Origin: GCA-020344555 sp964405925 | Lineage (GTDB): Bacteria; Planctomycetota; Phycisphaerae; UBA1845 | Direction: 5' to 3' | DNA: 7,307 nucleotides | Assembly: GCA_964405925.1 (NCBI GenBank) | Contig: CAYOQG010000287.1 | Coordinates: 1-7,307 of the forward strand | Shown: positions 1 through 6,052 of the stretch, one piece after another | How the letters are laid out: each line of letters opens with the position of its first letter | How positions within the stretch are numbered: position 1 is the stretch's first letter | The notes under the pieces: model-generated | Database searches by the model: none | What the model saw: the letters and a program-made list of their open reading frames with translations, nothing else | What the model was told of the DNA's origin: nothing | Translations under genes and position numbers: made by a program

Positions 1-370
1 GTTTCTCGACGACGGGACTTGCGGTACTATCTACGGTAACCATGTCGGCACCTCCAGCTAGGTGTCGCTTGGCCAGAGCCGGGTCGGTGTTTACGGCACC
101 TTCTCGGCTCGCCTTGCGCACAGGCGGAGCCACCGTGTGGTTTAACAGCACAAACCACCGCGCCGCGAGGACGCAAAGGAAAGGCTCACGATGACTCCGC
201 ACGTTCTAGTTTTTCAAAACCATGTTGCATGATTTGTCCTGTCAAACCATACGAAAGCATGCACGATGGCCGCGCGGCCGTCAAGGGAAAAATCAAAAAA
301 GTTTGGAAAAAGTTAGGCCAGTCCCCCGGCCGGGTGGCCCGCCCGCGTTTCACGAGTCCTGCGACTACCT

Positions 371-425
371 GAGCCGCATGCTTTAGCTTGCGCGGACGTC
401 CGCGCGGGCTAAAAGCCCGCGGCTC
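371..425. repeat. REP-like long imperfect palindrome
   Basis: The left arm 371-397 and right arm 398-425 are near-complete reverse complements. They share GAGCCGC/GCGGCTC at the outer ends and TTTAGC/GCTAAA in the middle. The centre is a perfect 16-bp palindrome, GCGCGGAC|GTCCGCGC (390-405). Small bulges separate the matched blocks. The right arm carries GCTAAAAGCCCGCGG, a motif I associate with dispersed REP-type elements in planctomycete and other bacterial genomes; such elements are often mobilised by RAYT (REP-associated tyrosine) transposases. No transposase lies in the window. The lack of a following T-run argues against a simple intrinsic terminator. The palindrome is seen directly; the REP identity is inferred and needs a genome-wide copy count. 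Confidence 0.6.
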
Positions 426-508
426 GGGTCTGCTGTCCCGAGAATCCTTTCTGGGCACGCGAAGACGATGGACCGAAAACGGATTCACGGTCCACCTAAC
501 CATTCCTA

Positions 509-601
509 GCCCCAACGGGGCGAAACTATTTTAGCCCAGGGCAAGGCGAAGCCGCAGCCCTGGGTTGCCGTCCCCCCAAACAACATTAGCCCTGTAAGGG
601 C
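509..601. repeat. Cluster of three short GCCC/GGGC hairpins
   Basis: Three perfect or near-perfect hairpins sit within 93 bp. The first is GCCCC-AAC-GGGGC at 509-521. The second is CCCAGGGC (535-542) pairing with GCCCTGGG (557-564), with a small GGC/GCC inner stem. The third is GCCCT-GTA-AGGGC at 589-601. Each is preceded by TAG or TTAG. The phrase CAACGGGGCGA (513-523) recurs at 646-656. The TTAGCCC…GGGCGA style resembles dispersed intergenic repeats of planctomycete-like genomes. I infer an interspersed repeat cassette, possibly also folding in RNA from an upstream transcript. The hairpins are seen directly; the family name is not certain. Confidence 0.5.
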
Positions 602-988
602 GACCCTACGAACGCCCCCGTGTCGCCCGCGCTCTCATTTCGGCACAACGGGGCGACTCGGAGCTGTTCTGAGCCTTAGATTGCCGCCGCCTCATCCCCG
701 CCCCTCGGGACAGTGCACCCGAATCCATCACCAGCCCACTCACGCACGATTTCATCAAGTAGCGTTCGAGGGCTTGGCCCGTCTCCCGACGCTTCGTGAA
801 TCGGCGTACAATCAGCCGCCACCCCGCCGAACCCCAGCCGTGGGACCCATGAAAAGGCTCGCGCCTTCCGAGGCGTCATCCCGTGCGCGATCTGCTCCAC
901 GTCGCAGCAACAAGTTGCAAAACCGCACACATAACCGGGGAACCCATCCACGGCAGCCGATACACAACCCGGCTGGGAGGCCAAAGCA

Positions 989-1174
989 ATGAGCGGCTGG
1001 GACGTTCTCGGGATCATTGTGGTGATCGGCTGGGGGGGGCTGATGTTCCTCAAGCTGGCCGCAGACGAAACGGACACTGTCAGGCAAAACCTCCGCGCTC
1101 TTGATCGGCGGGAGCGGCAGGCAGAACAGAGACGCCGGGAAGGGACGACCCGCCAGGACCAGCCCGCTGCCTAG
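989..1174 (+). CDS. Small single-pass membrane protein (61 aa)
   Basis: This short gene has a strong ribosome site, GGGAGG at 975-980, eight bases before the ATG. Residues 4-23 form one hydrophobic transmembrane segment (WDVLGIIVVIGWGGLMFLKL). A highly charged tail follows (about residues 27-55), rich in Arg, Glu and Gln and probably helical and cytoplasmic. It matches no family I know by name. Its shape recalls other bacterial membrane microproteins with one N-terminal anchor and a charged tail, which often act as accessory or regulatory subunits; that role is inference. It stands about 190 bases ahead of another membrane protein on the same strand, so co-transcription is possible but not shown. 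An antisense frame over this region has no comparable ribosome site or domain. Confidence 0.6.
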   Translation: MSGWDVLGIIVVIGWGGLMFLKLAADETDTVRQNLRALDRRERQAEQRRREGTTRQDQPAA

Positions 1175-1228
1175 GTGGGACGACCAAATCCGCGGTTCCC
1201 CAGTTTACACGGTTGTAAGCAGCCCCAG

Positions 1229-1256
1229 TTGACCCTGGTAAGTGGGCTAATAGGAT
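1229..1256 (+). promoter_or_regulatory. Possible sigma-70-type promoter
   Basis: TTGACC (1229-1234, five of six consensus bases) and TAGGAT (1251-1256, four of six) are separated by 16 bases. They lie about 110 bases before the start codon at 1365, in the only noncoding gap that could serve that gene. Such matches occur by chance, so this is a weak call. Confidence 0.25.
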
Positions 1257-1295
1257 TATGGTGGGTCGCTTGCGGGTGCCGATAACGATCACGGA

Positions 1296-1335
1296 ATCCC
1301 GCATTGTCGCTGCGGGATCGGGTCTCCGGGATCGG
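1296..1335 (+). repeat. Hairpin plus direct repeat upstream of helical-repeat gene
   Basis: ATCCCGCA (1296-1303) and TGCGGGAT (1311-1318) form a perfect 8-bp stem with a 7-base loop. CGGGATCGG occurs at 1313-1321 and again at 1327-1335, 14 bases apart. The element ends 29 bases before the ATG at 1365 and has no T-run. A leader hairpin or an operator with repeated half-sites are both possible; function is unknown. Confidence 0.35.
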
Positions 1336-1364
1336 CACAGCCCCCGCAGATTAGGAACAACACA

Positions 1365-2402
1365 ATGACGCTTCCCCCCGGGCGCTTTTCGCAACTACGC
1401 TGGCTCCAAAACGTCGTGTCGGTGTGTGGAATCATCGGTGCGCTGGTGCTGATGGGGCTGGGGATTGTGGGTTATGGGTCGTCGGAGAGTGCAGCCAACG
1501 TATGGATGGTGGCTGCCGGCGGGTTCGTCCTGATCCTGATGATCATGCTTATGACCTTCGCCCCGCTCCTGCTGAAGGTGGAGTCGACGATCACCAGGCA
1601 GCTCGGCGAGCTACGGGACCTTCATGAATCCACTATCAGGCTGCTGGCGTCGTTAGAGGCCATCGCGGAGAACACGCGGATCTCCGACGCAGCCAAGTCC
1701 GTGGCCCGCAGGGAGCAGGAGCTGGACGCGTTGCGCTCAGCCATTCGCGAGGACATTCGTCGTCAACGATGGGAGGTGGCCCTCAGTCTCATCAACGAGA
1801 TGGAGCGCCGGTTCGGATACAAGGAAGAGGCGGATCGAGTTCGTGAGGAGTTGGACGACGCCCGAAACAGCGCGATCGACAAAAAGCTGCAAGAGGCCAT
1901 CGACATGATCGAGACCCACTTCCAGGCCCACGACTGGGATCGCGCACAGGCTGAGATCGATCGACTCCTGCACGCTCTTCCTGACAACGCGAGGGCACTT
2001 GCCCTGATCGATCGGATGAAGGTGCTGAAAGCACAGCACAAAAGAGAGTTGCGCGCCGCGTGGGACGAAGCCGTCCGGCGCAACGATACAGACCAAGCGA
2101 TCGACATCCTCAAGGGGCTCGATCAATACCTGTCGCCCGCCGAGGCCCAGGAACTCCAGGACTCTGCCCGAAACGTATTCAAGGAGAAGCTCCTCCAAAT
2201 GGGCGTGCAGTTCCGCTTTGCGGTGACCGAAAAGCGTTGGAACGACGCTCTGTCGATTGGGCTGGAATTGGTCCGCGAGTTTCCCAACGCCCGAATGGCT
2301 GGTGAAGTACGCGAGGCCCTCGACACCTTGAGGGAACGGGCCCGCGCGGCTGCCCTTGCCGAAGGCACATCTCCGCCTCGGGCTTCGTCACCTGTTCTAT
2401 AG
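1365..2402 (+). CDS. Two-TM protein with coiled coil and TPR-like helical repeats
   Basis: This is a 345-residue membrane protein of no family I can name. Two hydrophobic segments (about residues 15-38 and 46-70) form an N-terminal hairpin anchor. Residues 72-130 are a charged helical stretch, probably coiled coil (LGELRDLHESTIRLLASLE). After this come four degenerate helical repeats of about 50-55 residues. Their equivalent positions are W136 (RWEVALSLINEMERRF), W191 (DWDRAQAEIDRLL), T242 (DTDQAIDILKGL) and W292 (RWNDALSIGLELVREFP). This is a TPR-like pattern typical of scaffolds that bind other proteins. The tail (about 332-345) is low-complexity Ser/Pro/Ala. AGGA at 1353-1356 serves the ATG with 8-base spacing. 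I infer a membrane-anchored cytoplasmic scaffold. Its partners are unknown; the following diguanylate cyclase is separated by 285 bases and need not be functionally linked. Confidence 0.8.
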   Translation: MTLPPGRFSQLRWLQNVVSVCGIIGALVLMGLGIVGYGSSESAANVWMVAAGGFVLILMIMLMTFAPLLLKVESTITRQLGELRDLHESTIRLLASLEAIAENTRISDAAKSVARREQELDALRSAIREDIRRQRWEVALSLINEMERRFGYKEEADRVREELDDARNSAIDKKLQEAIDMIETHFQAHDWDRAQAEIDRLLHALPDNARALALIDRMKVLKAQHKRELRAAWDEAVRRNDTDQAIDILKGLDQYLSPAEAQELQDSARNVFKEKLLQMGVQFRFAVTEKRWNDALSIGLELVREFPNARMAGEVREALDTLRERARAAALAEGTSPPRASSPVL

Positions 2403-2420
2403 GACTGCGATCCAATGGCA

Positions 2421-2459
2421 TATCGAGAACGCCGCCACGGCGCAATGTCGTCCTCGATA
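2421..2459 (+). terminator. Possible stem-loop after helical-repeat gene
   Basis: TATCGAG (2421-2427) pairs with CTCGATA (2453-2459). A smaller GCCG/CGGC stem (2431-2434 with 2438-2441) lies inside. It starts 18 bases after the stop codon, the right place for transcription termination or 3'-end protection. There is no U-tract, so it would not be a classic intrinsic terminator. The remainder of the gap to 2687 shows no gene or clear promoter. Confidence 0.25.
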
Positions 2460-2687
2460 CACCGCTGTTTCGTTATCGGACGAACGATCTTCGATCTGGC
2501 CCTTCTCTCCGTGTTAGCAGCCCAACTGTCGTCAAGTCCGTCCTGAGGCCGTGTCTTTGGGACCTTCATTCAGTCGCCGCGCGTTCAAGTCGATAGGCAC
2601 AGCATCGGAGTAATGTGCCGTGGCCGTGTGTGTTCGGTGCGCGCGTCGCACGTGCGGGGGTATGCGCAGTCGGCCCGGGAGGGCTGT

Positions 2688-4100
2688 ATGGTTTACCATA
2701 TAGCGAGCGGGAACGGTTCGGGAGAACGCCGGACTGCCTGGCATCGCTTCATCGACACCGTCTTGAGTTTGCAGTGCAAGGCGACGGGACTCGTCGTGGT
2801 CTTGACGCTCTCCGTCACCGCGCTCGTGTCGGGGTATTTGCTTCGGACCAGCGCTCGAGTCATCCAGCAGCGGCACGATGCCCAGAGTGTCCAGATGGCC
2901 TCGATGCTGGCCACGGCGGCGGCGCCACCGCTGGCGGAGGGTGATCTTGAAGCCCTCCAGGCGTTGGCGGACGACGCGGCGGACGGCGATCCGCTCCTGT
3001 ACGTAATCTTCTCCGATGTTGACGGTCGCCAGCTCGCCGTCGCCCAACACCGCGGTGCGAACGTGCTGAGGCAGTTCGGTGGGGCCACGACGGAACACCT
3101 TCCCGTCCCCGGCAGGCCGGTGTCGTACTGTGGGACGGCAGACGTGCCGGTGTTTCTGGATGTGACGTACCCCATTGCCCTCCGTGAACCTGCCGCATTC
3201 GGTGTCGCCAAGACGCCGTCACGGCTGCTTGGATACGCCCGGACGGGGATGGTGGCGAGCGAATGGCACCGGAGCATGTCGAGTACGCTTGATTTGATCA
3301 TTGGTGTGGGGCTCCTCGCCACGGTGGCGGCCATCCCCTTGGGATTCGTTCTCGTTCGGCGGTTGGTGGCACCGCTGGAAGGGCTTGCCGACGCCATGTT
3401 CAGGTTTTCAAAGGGAGATCTGGACGTTCGCAGTTCCGTCGCCCGTCGAGACGAGATTGGACGCCTGGCCATGGCCTTCAACCGGATGGCGGACCAGCAG
3501 AAGCACACCCAAGAGCGCATCCTCCGACTCAACGAGGAACTGGAGAAGCGGGTTGCCCAACGTACGCAGCAACTCCGTGAGCTGGCATCGCGGGAGCCGT
3601 TGACCGGGCTTTACAACCGTCGCTACTTCAACGAGACCCTGGAGCGCCGCTTCTCGGAAGCCCTGCGATACAAGACGGATCTCGCGTGCGTGATGCTCGA
3701 CCTTGATGGTTTCAAGGCGGTTAACGATGCTTTCGGACATCAGGTTGGTGACGCTCTTCTCATCTTGACAGCCACGACGATCTCGAGCCAACTCCGGTCC
3801 GCGGATGTCGCAGCTCGGTTTGGTGGGGACGAGTTCATCGTATTGCTGCCGCAGACTGACGGGGATCGGGCACGTGCTCTCGCCGAGCGCATTGTTGAAC
3901 GTCTCAGCGAGGATGTACAGGAGCGGTTGCCCCAGGTCTGCATCAGTATGAGCATCGGGATTGCCAGCTTGTCCGACCTGGAGATCGACGACGCCGAATC
4001 GCTGGTTCGAACCGCCGATCACGCGTTGTACGATGCGAAGGCCATGGGGAAGAACCGTATCGTCTCCGCCACATCCCCCTTCAAGCCCGCTCCGGTTTGA
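2688..4100 (+). CDS. Membrane-bound diguanylate cyclase, HAMP-GGDEF
   Basis: This 470-residue protein should make cyclic di-GMP from two GTP. It has TM1 (about residues 33-52), an extracytoplasmic sensor region (about 54-195), TM2 (about 200-223), a HAMP linker (about 222-275), a short coiled coil (about 270-298) and a C-terminal GGDEF domain (about 299-460). The active-site signature RFGGDEF is intact at 377-383, with LDLDGFKAVND at 337-347 for metal and nucleotide binding. RSAD (370-373), five residues before GGDEF, is a complete inhibitory I-site, implying product feedback. There is no EAL or HD-GYP domain. I chose ATG 2688 because GGGAGGG (2677-2683) sits five bases upstream. An in-frame ATG at 2613 has GGAG only two bases away and would add 25 Arg/Cys-rich residues unlike a signal. 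The sensed ligand is unknown; the sensor is CHASE-like in position only. Confidence 0.93.
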   Translation: MVYHIASGNGSGERRTAWHRFIDTVLSLQCKATGLVVVLTLSVTALVSGYLLRTSARVIQQRHDAQSVQMASMLATAAAPPLAEGDLEALQALADDAADGDPLLYVIFSDVDGRQLAVAQHRGANVLRQFGGATTEHLPVPGRPVSYCGTADVPVFLDVTYPIALREPAAFGVAKTPSRLLGYARTGMVASEWHRSMSSTLDLIIGVGLLATVAAIPLGFVLVRRLVAPLEGLADAMFRFSKGDLDVRSSVARRDEIGRLAMAFNRMADQQKHTQERILRLNEELEKRVAQRTQQLRELASREPLTGLYNRRYFNETLERRFSEALRYKTDLACVMLDLDGFKAVNDAFGHQVGDALLILTATTISSQLRSADVAARFGGDEFIVLLPQTDGDRARALAERIVERLSEDVQERLPQVCISMSIGIASLSDLEIDDAESLVRTADHALYDAKAMGKNRIVSATSPFKPAPV

Positions 4101-4264
4101 GCGATTCCGCTCGGGATTGTGGATAATTGTCGGCGCACCGCGAATTAGAGAGAGCGGGGATCTTTCTAATCGCCGCGTGCGTTACCGGACGGTAGAGTAT
4201 CATAGGTTGGGTGTGTGTCCCACGACCTCGCTACCGCCTGCCCATAGCGGAGGAGTGCACGCAG
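4101..4264 (+). promoter_or_regulatory. Leader region with hairpin ahead of kinase operon
   Basis: ATTAGAGAGA (4144-4153) and TCTTTCTAAT (4161-4170) form a 10-bp stem, with one G-U pair in RNA and a 7-base loop. The stem is 43 bases past the diguanylate cyclase stop and 94 before the next start. No T-run follows, so a leader or operator hairpin is as likely as a terminator. GATAAT (4122-4127), with a poor TTGAGC (4097-4102) upstream at 19 bases, and TATCAT (4198-4203) are possible -10 boxes. Neither has a convincing -35. The gap is the most plausible location of a promoter for the four-gene run downstream. Confidence 0.35.
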
Positions 4265-4669
4265 ATGTTGACAGCCGTTGGCCAGTACGTAGGCGGCAAA
4301 GTCATAACCGCGGTCCTGGTCGTAGCCAGCGCTGGGGCCGTGATCTGGTTCTGGAAACACCCGGAGCACCTTCAGACCATCTGGGTGACGATCAAGTACG
4401 CTCTCGTGTGGCTTGGGTTTGTGATCGTCTTGCCCTGGGCGACGTTCTTCGTCACCCCTTGGGTGGTCTCGAAGGACTCAAACTCGGCCGCTGCCGTGAT
4501 GTTGCTCGGGTACGCACTGGCAGACGCGGTCTTCGCGTTTTGCCTGATGGGCAGCATCCATGGTCACAATCTGCTGACCTGGATGGTGCTTTTGCTTGGT
4601 TTTCTCTCGGCGGCGGTTTACAATTTTAAGGTGTGCGAATACCAGGCCATGAGGCTCGAGGATAACTGA
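4265..4669 (+). CDS. Four-TM membrane protein, unknown function
   Basis: This 134-residue protein is mostly membrane. Hydrophobic segments lie at about residues 12-30, 43-64, 75-95 and 103-121, with a short charged C-terminal tail (ending RLEDN). I do not recognise a family or catalytic motif. The start at 4265 is preferred because GGAGGAG (4249-4255) lies nine bases upstream; the same frame extends back to a GTG at 4211 but without such a site, and the extra residues carry no signal. It is the first member of a tight run: the kinase starts 32 bases after its stop. That linkage suggests a membrane component, perhaps a docking site or substrate for the kinase pathway, but this is inference from position alone. 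Confidence 0.8.
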   Translation: MLTAVGQYVGGKVITAVLVVASAGAVIWFWKHPEHLQTIWVTIKYALVWLGFVIVLPWATFFVTPWVVSKDSNSAAAVMLLGYALADAVFAFCLMGSIHGHNLLTWMVLLLGFLSAAVYNFKVCEYQAMRLEDN

Positions 4670-4701
4670 GCCTGCCGAGCCGCAATTCGAGGGGCGACGT
4701 G

Positions 4702-5739
4702 ATGCCCGAACTGCGTGAAGGGGATCGGATCAGCAACTACCTGCTCGAGGCCCGGTTGGGAGCCGGGACCTTCGGGGAGGTGTGGCGCGCTCGACACCAT
4801 GTCTTCGGTGACGTTGTCGCGATCAAGATCCCTACAGACGCGCAGTACGTTAGAAACCTCCAACGGGAAGGTGTCGCGGTCCACGGGCTGCGCCATCCCA
4901 ACATCGTCCGGGCGATCGATCTGGACCCCTATGGCGATCCGCCCTATTTCATCATGGAATATGTCGATGGTCCGTCACTCCGCGCCGTCATCGATCAGCA
5001 GGGTGTCAAGTTCCCGATCCAGGCGGCTGTCACCATCGTGCGGGGAATCCTCCAGGCTCTGACCGCTGCTCACGGTGCTGGACTGATCCACCGTGATCTC
5101 AAGCCTGCCAACATTCTGCTAAAGGGTCCGGTGGCCAACCTGGCTTTGTTGACCGAGCAGGCGGTCAAGGTGACGGATTTCGGACTCGGGCACGTGGGCG
5201 GGGTGACAACACAGTCGATCATGCAGAGTGGAAGCCGGTTGACTGAGGATGGGCGCAGCGTTGCGGGCACGCTCGCGTACATGTCACCTGAGCAGAAGGC
5301 GGGTGACGAGCTGGATGCCCGGAGTGATTTGTACGCCTGTGGGATCATCCTTTTTGAAGTGCTCACGGGGGACCGGCCCCAGGGTAATGAATTGCCGCGC
5401 ACCCTGCGTCCGGAGGTGCCTGCGCACCTCGACGACGTGTTCAAACGGAGTTATGCGCGGCGCGAGCGAAGATATGACTCCGCGGAACAGATGCTGGCGG
5501 CACTTAGCCCTGAGCGATCCCGGGTCGCTCCTCCGCCTCCGCCCGTATGGGGTCCGCATGGTCAGGGGCTGCGTTGCCCTCGTTGTGAGAGGCTGGTTCA
5601 TCGTGACGATCAGTTCTGCATTTATTGCGGCCAGCAGCTCGCGGCATCGGTTCCACGGTGTCCCAAGTGTCAGGCGTATCCCCACGCGAGCGATCTATTC
5701 TGCATCTTTTGTGGTAAGGACCTCCGGGTATTGAAGTAA
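4702..5739 (+). CDS. Hanks-type Ser/Thr protein kinase with double zinc ribbon
   Basis: This 345-residue soluble protein should transfer phosphate from ATP to Ser/Thr of partner proteins. All key kinase elements are visible: glycine loop GAGTFGEV (20-27), VAIK lysine K42, a likely helix-C glutamate E56, catalytic loop HRDLKPANIL (130-139), DFG (159-161) and SPE of the activation segment (195-197). The stretch between DFG and SPE is longer than usual, with several Ser/Thr (about 168-190) that could be phosphorylated. A Pro-rich linker (about 275-281) leads to two zinc ribbons, with cysteines 292/295/306/309 and 320/323/334/337. No TM segment or PASTA sensor is present, unlike PknB. GAGGGG (4689-4694) suits ATG 4702 at seven bases better than GTG 4699. 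The zinc ribbons probably mediate protein contacts. Neighbouring membrane proteins are candidate anchors or substrates. Confidence 0.93.
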   Translation: MPELREGDRISNYLLEARLGAGTFGEVWRARHHVFGDVVAIKIPTDAQYVRNLQREGVAVHGLRHPNIVRAIDLDPYGDPPYFIMEYVDGPSLRAVIDQQGVKFPIQAAVTIVRGILQALTAAHGAGLIHRDLKPANILLKGPVANLALLTEQAVKVTDFGLGHVGGVTTQSIMQSGSRLTEDGRSVAGTLAYMSPEQKAGDELDARSDLYACGIILFEVLTGDRPQGNELPRTLRPEVPAHLDDVFKRSYARRERRYDSAEQMLAALSPERSRVAPPPPPVWGPHGQGLRCPRCERLVHRDDQFCIYCGQQLAASVPRCPKCQAYPHASDLFCIFCGKDLRVLK

Positions 5740-5758
5740 GTTAGGCCGGAGGGCGATC

Positions 5759-6022
5759 ATGCACGGCGACGTTCTTCTCATTATCTTGATCTTGGTTTTT
5801 GGGTGCGCCGCGTTTTTGTTCGGTGTCATTTACGTGATTTGTCAAGTCCTGGCCTGGATCGGACGTGGACTGTTCGGTATCTTCATGCCACGTCGGTCGG
5901 CCGGAGAGCCCGGGGCGGCGCCAGGCCACCGCAGAGGGCGGGTTTGCCCACGCGCGGGATGTGGTAAGGTCGAGTATCGCGACGCTCGATACTGCAGCCA
6001 GTGTGGTATGCCGCTGGCTTGA
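5759..6022 (+). CDS. Small membrane protein with C-terminal zinc ribbon
   Basis: This 87-residue protein has a long hydrophobic region (about residues 5-43) that could be one long or two close transmembrane segments. A Gly/Pro/Arg linker and a compact zinc-ribbon-like tail follow, with cysteines at 63, 68, 79 and 82 (CPRAGC…CSQCG). The metal site is inferred from this spacing. GGAGGG (5748-5753) stands five bases before the ATG, and the kinase stop is only 19 bases upstream, so translation is almost certainly linked. The cytosolic zinc ribbon resembles those on the kinase tail (FCIYCG, FCIFCG, YCSQCG), suggesting a shared partner or a common membrane platform. That link is inference. No named family recognised. 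Confidence 0.85.
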   Translation: MHGDVLLIILILVFGCAAFLFGVIYVICQVLAWIGRGLFGIFMPRRSAGEPGAAPGHRRGRVCPRAGCGKVEYRDARYCSQCGMPLA

Positions 6023-6052
6023 GTATTGACGTGTGGCGAGCTGTGGGAATCC

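Larger units (their letters stand above)
1..988. other. Gene-free leader region with dispersed repeats
   Basis: I see no convincing gene in this stretch. The open frames here, on both strands, are rich in Pro, Arg and Ser, lack good ribosome sites, and run through the palindromes described separately. The first 61 bases are open in the second frame (…GTIYGNHVG…) and end at TAG 59-61. The same frame continues to TAA 143-145 with a similar GVYG motif, so it could be the decayed end of an upstream gene, but it is too short to call. An A-rich tract lies at about 287-316 in otherwise GC-rich DNA. The segment 667-974 shows nothing beyond an isolated TACAAT (807-812), a possible -10 box without a good -35 partner. 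Confidence 0.6.

Noticed and set aside
186..515. 109-codon minus-strand frame
   Set aside because: It runs through the REP-like palindrome and A-rich tract; the protein is Arg/Pro-rich and looks like translated repeat DNA.
1..700. CRISPR array or tRNA gene within the repeat region
   Set aside because: The hairpins differ in sequence and are not regularly spaced, so there is no repeat-spacer pattern, and no cloverleaf or CCA-ending acceptor pattern was found.
681..992. 103-codon plus-strand frame before the small membrane protein
   Set aside because: It is rich in Pro, Arg and His with no recognisable fold and no Shine-Dalgarno site; more likely noncoding.
676..1077. 133-codon minus-strand frame over the small membrane protein gene and upstream gap
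   Set aside because: The translation has no domain or consistent hydrophobic pattern and no good ribosome site, and it overlaps the better-supported gene at 989-1174.
2403..2612. Short gene in the gap after the helical-repeat protein
   Set aside because: An ATG at 2415 and nearby frames lack a ribosome site and a convincing product; only a weak stem-loop is visible.
2693..3532. 279-codon open frame on the minus strand
   Set aside because: It is antisense to the diguanylate cyclase; its Ser/Arg-rich translation is typical of a shadow frame.
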